Below, one piece after another: positions 27,006-35,371 of a stretch of DNA of 64,000 nt (within the stretch, counting starts at the first letter, position 1; every line of letters begins with the position of its first letter). The stretch is from an uncultured Clostridia bacterium (GTDB lineage Bacteria > Bacillota > Clostridia > Oscillospirales > Ruminococcaceae). The notes under the pieces are model-generated. The model was not told the origin of the DNA, searched no databases, and saw only the letters and a program-made list of their open reading frames with translations. The stretch covers positions 62,001 through 126,000 of the forward strand of contig CAMZAK010000001.1 of assembly GCA_947304245.1 (NCBI GenBank), read 5' to 3'. Both the position numbers and the translations under genes were made by a program.

Positions 27006-27189
27006 GTTTTAAAATGTGTGTATTCTGTTTTTAGAATTAATTAAAGTTTTTAGAATTAATTAAACAATAATTTTTTCGCTAACAAAAAATTTATAATTTA
27101 TTAAAAATAAGATTAAAATAAATATTTAATATATGAATTTAACATATAATTAAATTTATATATTAACTAATGTTTGAAAATTTTATGGA

Positions 27190-27563
27190 TTATAAGTTAA
27201 ATGGGAAAACTTAAAATTTGGTAAAAACAAGGAATGAGATATTTTTTCTTTAAGGAATTTAGTTAAAAATTATGCTGTGAAGGTTAATACAATAAAACTT
27301 TTAAATTTTTTAAATGAACCAATTTCTTCAACTAGAATTAGAAAAGTTTTAAGAGAAGGAGATTTTAAAATTTAAGCAAAATGTTGGGTTATTGGTTTTA
27401 CGTTAAAATTAATGCCGATGGGTTAGTTTTTAAAAACAATTTTGTAATAGTAACTAAAATAATTAATAAAAAATATTTTAATTTAAATAATGGTTTTTAT
27501 TTAGCTTTAGTGAAACAAACAAAAAGTTTGGAAATGGTTAAAGTAAAAGAGTTGGGATTTTAA
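27190..27563 (+). pseudogene. Broken ribF (FAD synthetase/riboflavin kinase)
   Basis: Translated fragments follow RibF order. In one frame LKFGKNKE, then a TGA, then DIFSLRNLVKN, and NEPISSTRIRKVLREGDFK ending in TAA (the adenylyltransferase ISSTRIR signature). After a +1 shift, a KANE-like step into MLGYWFYVKI, then KKYFNLNNGFYLALV, resemble the kinase domain (normally LGRPY..., LP.GVY). At least two stops, a frameshift and a missing N-terminal half show it is dead. FMN/FAD supply must then come from another copy or a host. The rest of 27006-27900 is AT-rich with no gene. Confidence 0.8.
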
Positions 27564-27801
27564 ACTTTTAGTTATTAAGATTAAATTTAAGAATAACTTT
27601 AAATTAGTTTGTTATATTTTTATAATTTTCATACTGTAAATTTAAATTTTATATAAACTTTTAAAAATTTATTATTTTGTGATTATGTAAGTTAAAAAAA
27701 TAATATTAAAATAAAAATTAATATTTAATATTTAATATTTGAATATAATTTTAACTAGATGTTTTGTAAAGTTTTATTTATTATAGTTTTTTTAATTTAA
27801 T

Positions 27802-27830
27802 TTGAAAATATATTATAAATTTTATGTTAT
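27802..27830 (+). promoter_or_regulatory. Putative promoter for proS
   Basis: TTGAAA (27802-27807), 17 bases, TGTTAT (27825-27830), 70 bases before proS. Moderate match in an AT-rich region. No T-box signature was found in the leader. Confidence 0.4.
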
Positions 27831-27900
27831 TATGTTAAAATAGTTTATGTTAAATTATAATTTGTTTTATGTTAAAAAAAGACGTTATTGAGGTGTTAAA

Positions 27901-29154
27901 ATGAGAATTAGTAGAACCGGAGCAAAAACAAAGCATTCCAAAGCGCAAGCAGACAACATGTTTCAGCAGATTTTGCTTCAAGCTTCACAGCTTAAAATGC
28001 ATGCAGCAGGAATTTATGGATTTGGGCATTTTTTAATAAGAGCACGAAATAAGCTTGTGCAAATAATTAGAAAAAACTTAGAGGATTTTGGTTCTGCTGA
28101 AGTTAGTTTACCAATTCTACAACCAAAAGCATTGTGGCAAAATTCTGGTAGATGGGAAATTTTTGCTGGTGGGAAGCTTATGTTTAATTTTTCTGGCAGG
28201 AATGGGGACTATTGTTTGGCTCCAACCGGTGAAGAAATTGTTTTAGATTTTGCTAAAGATGCAATAATTTCTTATAAAGATTTACCAATTAACATTTTTC
28301 AGATTGGTAATAAATATAGAGATGAGATTCGTGTTAGAGGTGGAATTTTAAGAAGTAAAGAATTTTTGATGAAAGATGCTTACAGTTTTCATGCTAGTTT
28401 TGAAGACATGGTTTTGGAATATGAGTCTATGAAAAAATGCTATTTTAAAATTTTTAAAGATTTGGAGATGAAGGTTGTTGCTGTTAAAGCTTTAAATAGC
28501 GATATGGGTGGAAATGTTTCTGAAGAGTTTATGTGTTTTTCTAAAATTGGTGAGGACAAAATTTTAATTGATGAGGCTAGAAATCTTGCTTTTAACGAGG
28601 AAATTTTGCAAAATAAAGAAAAATTAGATGAATTGAAAAAAACATATGAAAATTTTAATGTTGAAGACTTAAAAAAGGTGGAATGCATAGAGTTAGGCCA
28701 TATTTTCCAGTTGGGGCAGCATTATTCTAAAAAAATGCAAGGTTTGTTTGTTGATGTGGATGGCGTAAAAAAGCCATATTACATGGGGTGCTATGGCATA
28801 GGAATTAACAGAGTTTTAGGCACAATTTGTGAGAACAATTGCGATGAAGAGGGGTTAATTTGGCCAAAAGCTATTGCACCATATAAATGTGTTATAATTT
28901 ATAACGAAAATAATAAAAACAAAGCAGAAGAAATATATTTAAAATTAAAACAACACGGGGTTGAAGTTGTTTTGTTTGACAAAGAAGCAGGTTTTGGAAG
29001 CAAAATTAAAGACTCTAAACTGCTTGGTTTTTTATATATAATAATTTTAGGGAACAAATTTAATGAAAATGGTTTATTTGAATTAGAAGACAGGATTAAT
29101 GCAAATAAAATATTTTTAGAAGAAGAAGAGTTGTTTAATTTTTTAAAGAATTAA
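27901..29154 (+). CDS. proS: Prolyl-tRNA synthetase, bacterial type without the editing insertion
   Basis: Class II aminoacyl-tRNA synthetase, 417 residues. Class II motif 2 is clear (NKYRDEIRVRGG...EFLMKDAYSFH near 140-165); motif 3 is GCYGIGINRVLG near 300; and the anticodon-binding domain fills the last 90 residues. Bacterial ProRS is normally about 570 residues because a roughly 180-residue INS domain that hydrolyses Ala-tRNA(Pro) sits between motifs 2 and 3; here only a short linker is present, as in alphaproteobacterial ProRS. Mischarged Ala would need trans-editing or be tolerated. GAGG precedes the ATG. Confidence 0.92.
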   Translation: MRISRTGAKTKHSKAQADNMFQQILLQASQLKMHAAGIYGFGHFLIRARNKLVQIIRKNLEDFGSAEVSLPILQPKALWQNSGRWEIFAGGKLMFNFSGRNGDYCLAPTGEEIVLDFAKDAIISYKDLPINIFQIGNKYRDEIRVRGGILRSKEFLMKDAYSFHASFEDMVLEYESMKKCYFKIFKDLEMKVVAVKALNSDMGGNVSEEFMCFSKIGEDKILIDEARNLAFNEEILQNKEKLDELKKTYENFNVEDLKKVECIELGHIFQLGQHYSKKMQGLFVDVDGVKKPYYMGCYGIGINRVLGTICENNCDEEGLIWPKAIAPYKCVIIYNENNKNKAEEIYLKLKQHGVEVVLFDKEAGFGSKIKDSKLLGFLYIIILGNKFNENGLFELEDRINANKIFLEEEELFNFLKN

Positions 29155-29258
29155 AATTATTTTTTTTATTTAAAATATTTAAATAGATTTTTTTATTTTT
29201 TTAGATGTTTTAAATAAAATTCTTTTTGTCTAAAATACAATATTTTTTTCATTTAATA

Positions 29259-29287
29259 TTGACATTTTATTCAAAAAATTGTTTAAT
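29259..29287 (+). promoter_or_regulatory. Sigma-A promoter of the 694-residue orphan gene
   Basis: Perfect TTGACA (29259-29264), 17-base spacer, TTTAAT (29282-29287); 32 bases before the ATG, so the leader is short. Confidence 0.75.
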
Positions 29288-29318
29288 TGTGTAGATATAT
29301 AAAAAAAGGAGGTTAAAA

Positions 29319-31403
29319 ATGGAAAATTATAGCAATGAAAAGATGTGGATTGAAACATTTTTAGTTCAAAATTATGGAATGAACTCAGATAGTAAAAATG
29401 AAAATTTTATAAATGATGGAGAGACTTTAATATATGACCCACACCCAAATAAGAAGGAACGAGAACAAATTGCAAAAAAACTATTAAAAGAAGCAGATAC
29501 ACAAGAATATGAAGAATATATAGACGACATGGTAGAACATTATATTGGAGAAAGAAATAACACAACAAAAAATTTATTTGATGAAGTTCTTTTTGACGAT
29601 AGTGCCTTATATACCAATAAAATAAATGTAAGTAAAAAGGATATGGAAGATAAGTCGAGTTGGCCTGTGTCACGGTTTTTAAAAGATGGAAAAATTAGAA
29701 CTGAAAATGAATTATTTTTGACTAGTAATTATTATTATAAAAAATATCATCTACTGTTTAATAAATTATTAAATGATATGTTTTTTATGATAAACCTATT
29801 TGAAGCTTCAAAAGCTAAAGAATTAGTAAAAAGTGAAAGCACTAGTGCAGATTATAGTGAATATAATAAATTTGAATTATTTAAAGATTATTCTTATCTT
29901 TATGAAATAATTGGAAAATTTATAAAACATTGTAAAGAACACGTTATACCCAAAGGAGCAATTTACGATAAAGAAAAAGAATGGGGAAAAGAAGGGCTGT
30001 TTAGTGCTATAAATAAAATTTTTAATTGTGGTATGAATCTTAATGATTTGGGATATTATACATACCAAATTGGAAATAAAGCTTATACTATATTTAGAAA
30101 AGTGTATAATAAATTTTTAAAAGAATTTGTTAGTTTTTCAGATTTATTTACTAAAAGAATGTTGGAAATAATTTCGAACTATAATAGTTTATTAAATGCA
30201 CTTAGGATGAGAATTGGTGTAATCCAGAATTCCCAAAAGGAGCTAGCAGATTGGTTAGAAAAATTAAATATATATGGATCTTTTAATTTAAATAATTTTA
30301 TAAATTTATTGAAAGAAAATAAAAATTTTAAAAATTGCCTTAAAAAATTTTTGCAATTTTATGAGAAAATAAAAAACAAAGAAAAATTAGACAAATATGA
30401 GAACAAATATGAGAATTTGAATGAAGTGTTATTAAAAGCAAAATATTTTGAATATTTTAAAAATAATAAAATAGATTTTGAGTTTATAAATAATTTAATT
30501 AAAATTTGTAATCAAAAAAATATAAATTCAAATAATTTAAACGAATTAATAAACAAATGTGGTGAAACGAATAATTTAAATTGTTTAAAAGAATTAATGA
30601 AAAACTTTATATCAGATTTTATGGAAAATTATCCTAAAGATGTTTTAAATAATACGAAAAACTTATTTGTAAAAGCTACTATTAGGCCATTAAGAGAGGC
30701 TATTAAAGCTATTGAGTCTCATTTTTATGAAATAGTAAATTTTTTAAATGAAAGAGACAAACTATTTTCAACATATATAAATGACCCACTTAAAAGTAGT
30801 GAATTTAAAAAAAAGTTTGAAAACTATAATGAAAAATTTTTGAAAAAAAATGAAAAACAACTAAACATTATATCTAATAACAAAAAGAAACAAAAAAAAG
30901 ATGATCTTGTAATAAGTTACAAGTTAAAGAATTCTAACCCTGGTGTTGAATTAGGAAAATATTTAAAAGAAGTAAGAGAAGATGTAAATTCATTTATTGA
31001 TGGTTATGATGAAGTTTTAGTAAATATAAAAGACAACAAAGAAGATGAGAAAGAAAAAATAAATCCTTCCTTTAACGTTATAGAAATTAGCAAACAAGAA
31101 AAAGCTGAAGAAATACCAAAAGGTAATGAAATATCATTAGTACAAATAAATGATATAGTTGATGATAATTCCAACAAAAAGAAAAATAATAATAACGAAA
31201 TAGTTGATAATTTAAAGAATTCCAATGAGGTTGTTGAACAAAAAGAAGATTTAAAATTAAAAATTAAAGAAGACGTTAAGCAAGAAGAAAAGAAAGAAGA
31301 GAAAAATGAGGAAACAAAATCAGAAATTGATGCGTTATTAGAAGAGATAAATGCAACAGGTAATAAGAAAAAAGGAAAAAATAAAAAGAAAAATAATAAA
31401 TAA
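29319..31403 (+). CDS. Large charged protein of unknown function
   Basis: 694 residues, not recognised. No signal peptide, membrane helix or enzymatic motif. Residues 1-110 are acidic. Residues 110-520 are mostly helical and rich in Lys, Asn, Glu and Phe. A tail of about 170 residues (about 525-694) is low-complexity, dominated by Lys, Glu and Asn with coiled-coil-like stretches, ending in a polybasic KKKGKNKKKNNK. It has a strong promoter, a near-perfect ribosome site (AAAGGAGGT) and a 16-bp terminator, so it is a deliberately expressed single-gene unit. It adjoins the amidase array, converging on it. It could be a structural or lineage-specific host-interaction protein; that is speculation. 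Confidence 0.8.
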   Translation: MENYSNEKMWIETFLVQNYGMNSDSKNENFINDGETLIYDPHPNKKEREQIAKKLLKEADTQEYEEYIDDMVEHYIGERNNTTKNLFDEVLFDDSALYTNKINVSKKDMEDKSSWPVSRFLKDGKIRTENELFLTSNYYYKKYHLLFNKLLNDMFFMINLFEASKAKELVKSESTSADYSEYNKFELFKDYSYLYEIIGKFIKHCKEHVIPKGAIYDKEKEWGKEGLFSAINKIFNCGMNLNDLGYYTYQIGNKAYTIFRKVYNKFLKEFVSFSDLFTKRMLEIISNYNSLLNALRMRIGVIQNSQKELADWLEKLNIYGSFNLNNFINLLKENKNFKNCLKKFLQFYEKIKNKEKLDKYENKYENLNEVLLKAKYFEYFKNNKIDFEFINNLIKICNQKNINSNNLNELINKCGETNNLNCLKELMKNFISDFMENYPKDVLNNTKNLFVKATIRPLREAIKAIESHFYEIVNFLNERDKLFSTYINDPLKSSEFKKKFENYNEKFLKKNEKQLNIISNNKKKQKKDDLVISYKLKNSNPGVELGKYLKEVREDVNSFIDGYDEVLVNIKDNKEDEKEKINPSFNVIEISKQEKAEEIPKGNEISLVQINDIVDDNSNKKKNNNNEIVDNLKNSNEVVEQKEDLKLKIKEDVKQEEKKEEKNEETKSEIDALLEEINATGNKKKGKNKKKNNK

Positions 31404-31424
31404 TATGGAATAAAAGAGTAGAAA

Positions 31425-31463
31425 ATTAAACTCATCCTATTAAAATTATAGGATGAGTTTAAT
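31425..31463. terminator. Bidirectional terminator between the orphan gene and the amidase array
   Basis: Perfect 16-bp inverted repeat (31425-31440 with 31448-31463, core CTCATCCTAT) with a 7-base loop, flanked by A-rich sequence on the left and T-rich on the right. It can serve both converging genes. Confidence 0.9.
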
Positions 31464-31470
31464 TTTAATA

Positions 31471-32589
31471 TTATGTGGATTTAAAATATTCTGTTATGGA
31501 TTTTTCTAACGCAGCCGCCATTTCTTGTCTTTTAATAGGGTTTAGTGCATGTTGCAATTCTGCATCGTTAGAGCCAAATCCTAGTTCCACTAATAACGCA
31601 ACTTCGGGGCCAGGTTGAGTAACTAAAAAAATGTTTCCTGCAACTTTGCTTGCATCTATGCCGGGAGATTGATATATATTTCTACAATTATTAAGTAAAA
31701 TTTCTCCTAATTTCTTACTTTTTTGTATGTAGTCTGCTGGGGCATCTCCTCTAAAATATGGTATGAAACCACGAATGTTTTTATTATCAGCAAAGTTATG
31801 GTGTAAACAAATTGAAACAAAGCGTGCATTTGGGTTGTTTTCTTTTAGTTTCTCTGCAACAGTTAACATTATTCTAGAAGTTGCTTCTGCCATTCTTCTG
31901 TTATATTTTCCATTTTTATTTTTATAGCCCGTAATTGGAGGACGGCATTTTTTAAAGATTATGTGTAACTTAGGGTTTTCATATGGCAAAACTAGGCCAT
32001 GTTCTTCTAAGTCGTAGGGCATGTAAACTTCATAGCCTTTATTTAATAATGATATTGCTAATTCAAATGAAATTAGTTGATTTAAAAATTTTTCTTTAAT
32101 TGTTCCATTGTTGAAGGTGGCGCCTTCATCTTCAAACCCATGACCTGGAATAAGCATAACGCTTAAATTATTTTTATCTGTTGGCAGGGTGGTTAACCTT
32201 TTAATGTAATTTTTTTCTTCATTATTTATTAAATTTTCTAAATTATTAATTCTTAGTTGTTCGTTTTTGTCTGCAGTTAAATTAGTAACTTTTTCAATTT
32301 CTGCTTTTTCTTTGTCATTTATAACTATTTCAGAAATTTCTTGGGGAGGCATACCAAAATAAGAATTTACTATTTCCCCGTCATTTTTTCCAGATCTCAT
32401 TAAATTTAGAATATATTTTCTTGTTGTAATTTTTTCTACTTTTATTTTTTCAATGTTATTTTGAACATTTAAAGCTTGTGCCTTAATTTTAAAATTACTT
32501 TTCTGTAGTGTTAACATCATAAAAAAACTTAAAACAATAATCTTTCTTATTTTTGTTTTAAGTTTTTTTTGTCTTAAATTAAATATAAT
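31471..32589 (-). CDS. Secreted N-acetylmuramoyl-L-alanine amidase (Amidase_3), array member A
   Basis: Zinc amidase cleaving the MurNAc-L-Ala bond of peptidoglycan. The catalytic domain keeps the first His (LIPGHGFEDEGA), Glu (GTIKEKF), second His (ICLHHN) and the general-base Glu (LLVELGFGSND). It precedes a stop and the bidirectional terminator. The first ATG is at 32520, but the frame is open upstream and encodes a basic, hydrophobic signal peptide (KIRKIIVLSFFMMLTL, cleavage after AQA). The only codons next to the Shine-Dalgarno AAGGGGAT are ATT 32589 and ATA 32586; no ATG, GTG or TTG fits. From ATT it has 372 residues. The middle has a charged helical linker shared with member C. Confidence 0.85.
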   Translation of the reverse strand: MIFNLRQKKLKTKIRKIIVLSFFMMLTLQKSNFKIKAQALNVQNNIEKIKVEKITTRKYILNLMRSGKNDGEIVNSYFGMPPQEISEIVINDKEKAEIEKVTNLTADKNEQLRINNLENLINNEEKNYIKRLTTLPTDKNNLSVMLIPGHGFEDEGATFNNGTIKEKFLNQLISFELAISLLNKGYEVYMPYDLEEHGLVLPYENPKLHIIFKKCRPPITGYKNKNGKYNRRMAEATSRIMLTVAEKLKENNPNARFVSICLHHNFADNKNIRGFIPYFRGDAPADYIQKSKKLGEILLNNCRNIYQSPGIDASKVAGNIFLVTQPGPEVALLVELGFGSNDAELQHALNPIKRQEMAAALEKSITEYFKST

Positions 32590-32744
32590 AACATCCCCTT
32601 TAACCTAAAATATCCATATAATAACCAAATAATGGAAATTACATGGATATTTTACCAATTTTAGGTAAATATTAATATATTTTTTATTTCTTATAGTGTT
32701 GAATTAAATTAAAAAAAATGTAAAATTGGAAAAATCTTTTTCAG

Positions 32745-33700
32745 TTTTTAAAATATTCTGTTATAGATTTTTCTAATTCATAAGATATTTCTTTTATTTT
32801 TATTTCATTTGATATTGTTCTAGTTGTTCTTTGTTTGTTCCAAATCTTAATTCTAAGTAAACGGCAGCCTCATGTCCTGGTTTATTAACTAAGTAGTTGT
32901 ATTTTTTAATATCACTAACATCTTTTCCTTTGGGGTTGAGTTGTGGTTTAAACTTAAAGAAACCAACCTAAAACTAGAATCTGCTTCTTTTAATTTTTCT
33001 GCTAACGTTAACATAATTGCAGATGTTAAATTAACAGGATCTTTTCTGAATTTGCCTTTATACTGTCCATTTTCAGTTTTTTCTCCTGTTACGGGTGGCC
33101 GGTAGCCTTTAAAAATTACATGTAAATTTGGGTTGGAATATGGCAGAACTAAATCACTTTCTTTCAAGTTGAAAGGAAGGTAAACATCATAATTTTTTTC
33201 TAATAGCTTTAATGTTAAATTTTATGTTACTAGTTGGTTTAATTTTCTTTTTTAAATTTTTTTATTTTTTTGTTTTTAAATCCTGCTCCATCTGCCTTAA
33301 AACTATGACCTGGAATTACCATAACACACTTCTATTTTTTGGAATATCTAAAAATTTTTTAATGTAGTCTCTTTTTTTTGTTCATCCCTATCTTTGGTTG
33401 TGTTAATTCGTTTTCTCCATCTATATTTTTGTTGCTGTCTTGTATATTATTTGTGAGATTTCTTGTGAAACATTTTAAAATAAGCTTCTTTTATTTCTTT
33501 TTCAGTTCTGTTTTTTTAAACAATATGTTAAATATGAATTTTTTAGTTGTCATTTCTTCTAATTTAATTTTTTCAATTCTTTCTGCAATTTCTGTACCAG
33601 TAATATAGCTTTTATTATCTTTGTTATTTTTTTGAACTTCAATTGTTTTCACTATATTTTTTGTCGGTTTTATTTTTAATTTATTGAATAAAAAATCAAT
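32745..33700 (-). pseudogene. Frameshifted amidase, array member B
   Basis: Pieces of an amidase close to member A lie in order in different frames: an N-terminal region near 33500-33700; MVIPGHSFKADGAGF near 33270-33320; a 92-codon open piece (32889-33167) with LVLPYSNPNLHVIF, RPPVTG and SLNHNS; and the C-terminal NKPGHEAAVYLELRFGTNKEQL near 32800-32880. The catalytic Glu and His motifs are still visible, but at least three frameshifts and several stops break the gene. It is recent enough to align easily with member A. A long-loop hairpin at 32609-32650 would have been its terminator. Confidence 0.9.
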
Positions 33701-33760
33701 TATTATATTAATAGGTTTTCAGTTGCCTTAAATTTTATGGTTAGAGTTTTATATAAAAAA

Positions 33761-33789
33761 AGTATAATTCAATTTAACTGAACTATACT
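33761..33789 (-). terminator. Terminator of amidase C
   Basis: 11-bp stem (33761-33771 with 33779-33789, one G-U), 7-base loop, then seven T on the minus strand. It is one of three related hairpins in the array built on AGTATARTTCA. Confidence 0.85.
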
Positions 33790-33880
33790 TATATGTTTAT
33801 GTTCGTGTTATTTTTTACTTTGATGTTTTTTTAAATGATATAGCAAATTTATGTTATGATTTATTATTAAAAATATTTTA

Positions 33881-35047
33881 TTAAACATTTTCAATATTTT
33901 TGTAGTATTCTACTATTGAATTTGCTGTTTTTTCTGCTAATTTTTTCATTAGTTTAGTGTTTAAAATTTTGTTTAATTGATCTTTATTGCACATGTACCC
34001 ATTTTCAACTAAAAGAGAGGCATGAATATTTCCTTTTCCAAAAGAAGTAATTAAAAAGTCTTTTCCAAAAACACCAGATTTTTCCGAAAATTCTTTTCCT
34101 TCTAATTTGTAAACATCCTTACAATTTTTAACTAAAATTTCTCCTAATTTTTTGCTGTTTTCAATGAATTGTGAATATTTTGAAGGCATTTTTTTAACTG
34201 CTTTTTCATTTTCTTTTTCATCTTCTTTTTCCATTCTGTAAAATGTTTTGTAACCATAAATTGAACAGCTGTTTTCTTTGCCGTTAATAGTTTCACTGCA
34301 ATAATCTCTTTGTCCACATGCATCGTGGTGAAAATCTAAACAAATTATTTTAGCGTTTGGTTTAAAATTTTTTACAATTTCTGCTGTTGCTTGAGAAAAC
34401 ATGTAGTGTCCATCTACAGGTCTTTTTTTATATTTTTTATCTTCTTTATTGTAAAACCCGTTAATTGCTGGTGGCCCGTAGTAGCTAAATAAAATATTTA
34501 AATAGGGGTTGTTTAGGGGTAGTTTTTCTTTGTTAACACGTCCTGTTAAAGGGGTGCATAAATAAACATTAACATTTTTATTTAAAAGATTTTTTGCAAC
34601 TTCAAAAGCAATGTCTTCATTAAAGTTTTTCTCATCAATTTTAAAATTTTGTGTACCGGGTTCATGGCTTCTTCGTCCACCGTGGCCTGGTGTTATTATT
34701 ACATGTAAATTTTCAAATTCTTTATTTTCATCATTTTTCAATGAATTTTTTTCTTTAACAACTTTATGCATTGCTTTTTTAATGTAATTATATTCTTTGT
34801 TATAAATTTCTTTTTCTATTGTTTCTATTTTATCTCCTTCAACTTTGTCATTTTTAATTATTTCTGCTTTAATTTCTGGTGATAAAGAATAATAATTTTT
34901 AACAATTTCATTGTCAAGAATGTAGTTTTTAATTGAATTTAAAATTAAATTGTGTGTTGTTAATTTTTCTTTTTTTATAAAACTAATAACAAGTTTTTTA
35001 TTTGTATTCTGATTTTCAAGTAAAAATTCAAATATGTTTTTAATAAT
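33881..35047 (-). CDS. N-acetylmuramoyl-L-alanine amidase-like protein, array member C
   Basis: Amidase_3 fold with His (TPGHGG), Glu (KIDEKNF), His (CLDFHHDACG) and Glu (LLVENGYMCN) retained. The first ATG is at 34771, yet the frame continues upstream for 92 codons and encodes TTHNLILNSIKNYILDNEIV, which aligns with the linker of member A, so translation must start earlier. After a good Shine-Dalgarno (AAAGGAGATG) the frame offers only ATT ATT at 35047; from there it has 388 residues. The N-terminus contains only a short hydrophobic patch (KKLVISF), so a functional signal peptide is doubtful. Cysteine-rich relative to A. Could be partly decayed. Confidence 0.75.
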   Translation of the reverse strand: MIKNIFEFLLENQNTNKKLVISFIKKEKLTTHNLILNSIKNYILDNEIVKNYYSLSPEIKAEIIKNDKVEGDKIETIEKEIYNKEYNYIKKAMHKVVKEKNSLKNDENKEFENLHVIITPGHGGRRSHEPGTQNFKIDEKNFNEDIAFEVAKNLLNKNVNVYLCTPLTGRVNKEKLPLNNPYLNILFSYYGPPAINGFYNKEDKKYKKRPVDGHYMFSQATAEIVKNFKPNAKIICLDFHHDACGQRDYCSETINGKENSCSIYGYKTFYRMEKEDEKENEKAVKKMPSKYSQFIENSKKLGEILVKNCKDVYKLEGKEFSEKSGVFGKDFLITSFGKGNIHASLLVENGYMCNKDQLNKILNTKLMKKLAEKTANSIVEYYKNIENV

Positions 35048-35080
35048 TTACATCTCCTTTAAATTTTTAGTTAAAAAAAG

Positions 35081-35105
35081 TATAGTTCAACTTAAATGAA
35101 CTATA
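35081..35105 (-). terminator. Hairpin terminator-like repeat beside scrap D
   Basis: Perfect 9-bp stem (TATAGTTCA at 35081-35089 with 35097-35105), 7-base loop and T-run on the minus strand. Same family as the hairpins at 33761 and 35308. Confidence 0.75.
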
Positions 35106-35189
35106 ATTATTTTATTAATTTTGCAATTAATTTGTGTAGATTATTTTTTTAAAATTTTATTGCCAATATATTTACAGATTCATCGTTAA

Positions 35190-35300
35190 AAATTGAGTTT
35201 TTAATTGAATTTAAAATTAAATTGTGTGTTGTTAATTTTTCTTTTTTTATGAAACTAATAATATGTTTTTAATAATTTATGTCTTATTTAAATTTTTAGT
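35190..35300 (-). pseudogene. 5' scrap of an amidase gene (array unit D)
   Basis: About 110 bases nearly repeat the 5' end of member C (leader, ATT-ATT-AAA-AAC start area and first 40 or so codons, minus an internal 39-base stretch) and then stop. A frameshift and stop lie in it. With the adjacent hairpin it looks like an amidase unit that has lost nearly all of its body. Nothing else is seen in 35048-35371. Confidence 0.8.
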
Positions 35301-35307
35301 TAAAAAA

Positions 35308-35340
35308 TAAGCACAATTCAACTTAAATGAACTATGCTTA
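35308..35340 (-). terminator. Terminator of amidase E
   Basis: Imperfect 13-bp stem (TAAGCACAATTCA with TGAACTATGCTTA, two weak positions), 7-base loop, with T-rich sequence on both strands; directly downstream of the array member E stop. Confidence 0.8.
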
Positions 35341-35371
35341 TTTTTTTAATTTTTAAATTAATTTGTGTAGA

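Noticed and set aside
26731-27012. Open 93-codon frame on the plus strand
   Set aside because: Runs through three well-formed tRNA genes and their terminator; its apparent coding is a by-product of GC-rich tRNA sequence.
27381-27563. Open 60-codon frame on the plus strand as a small gene
   Set aside because: It is the best-preserved piece of the ribF wreck (kinase domain remnant), not an independent gene.
27564-27900. T-box riboswitch before proS
   Set aside because: The leader is only A/T-rich; no GGUGGNACCGCG-type antiterminator motif or specifier loop is present.
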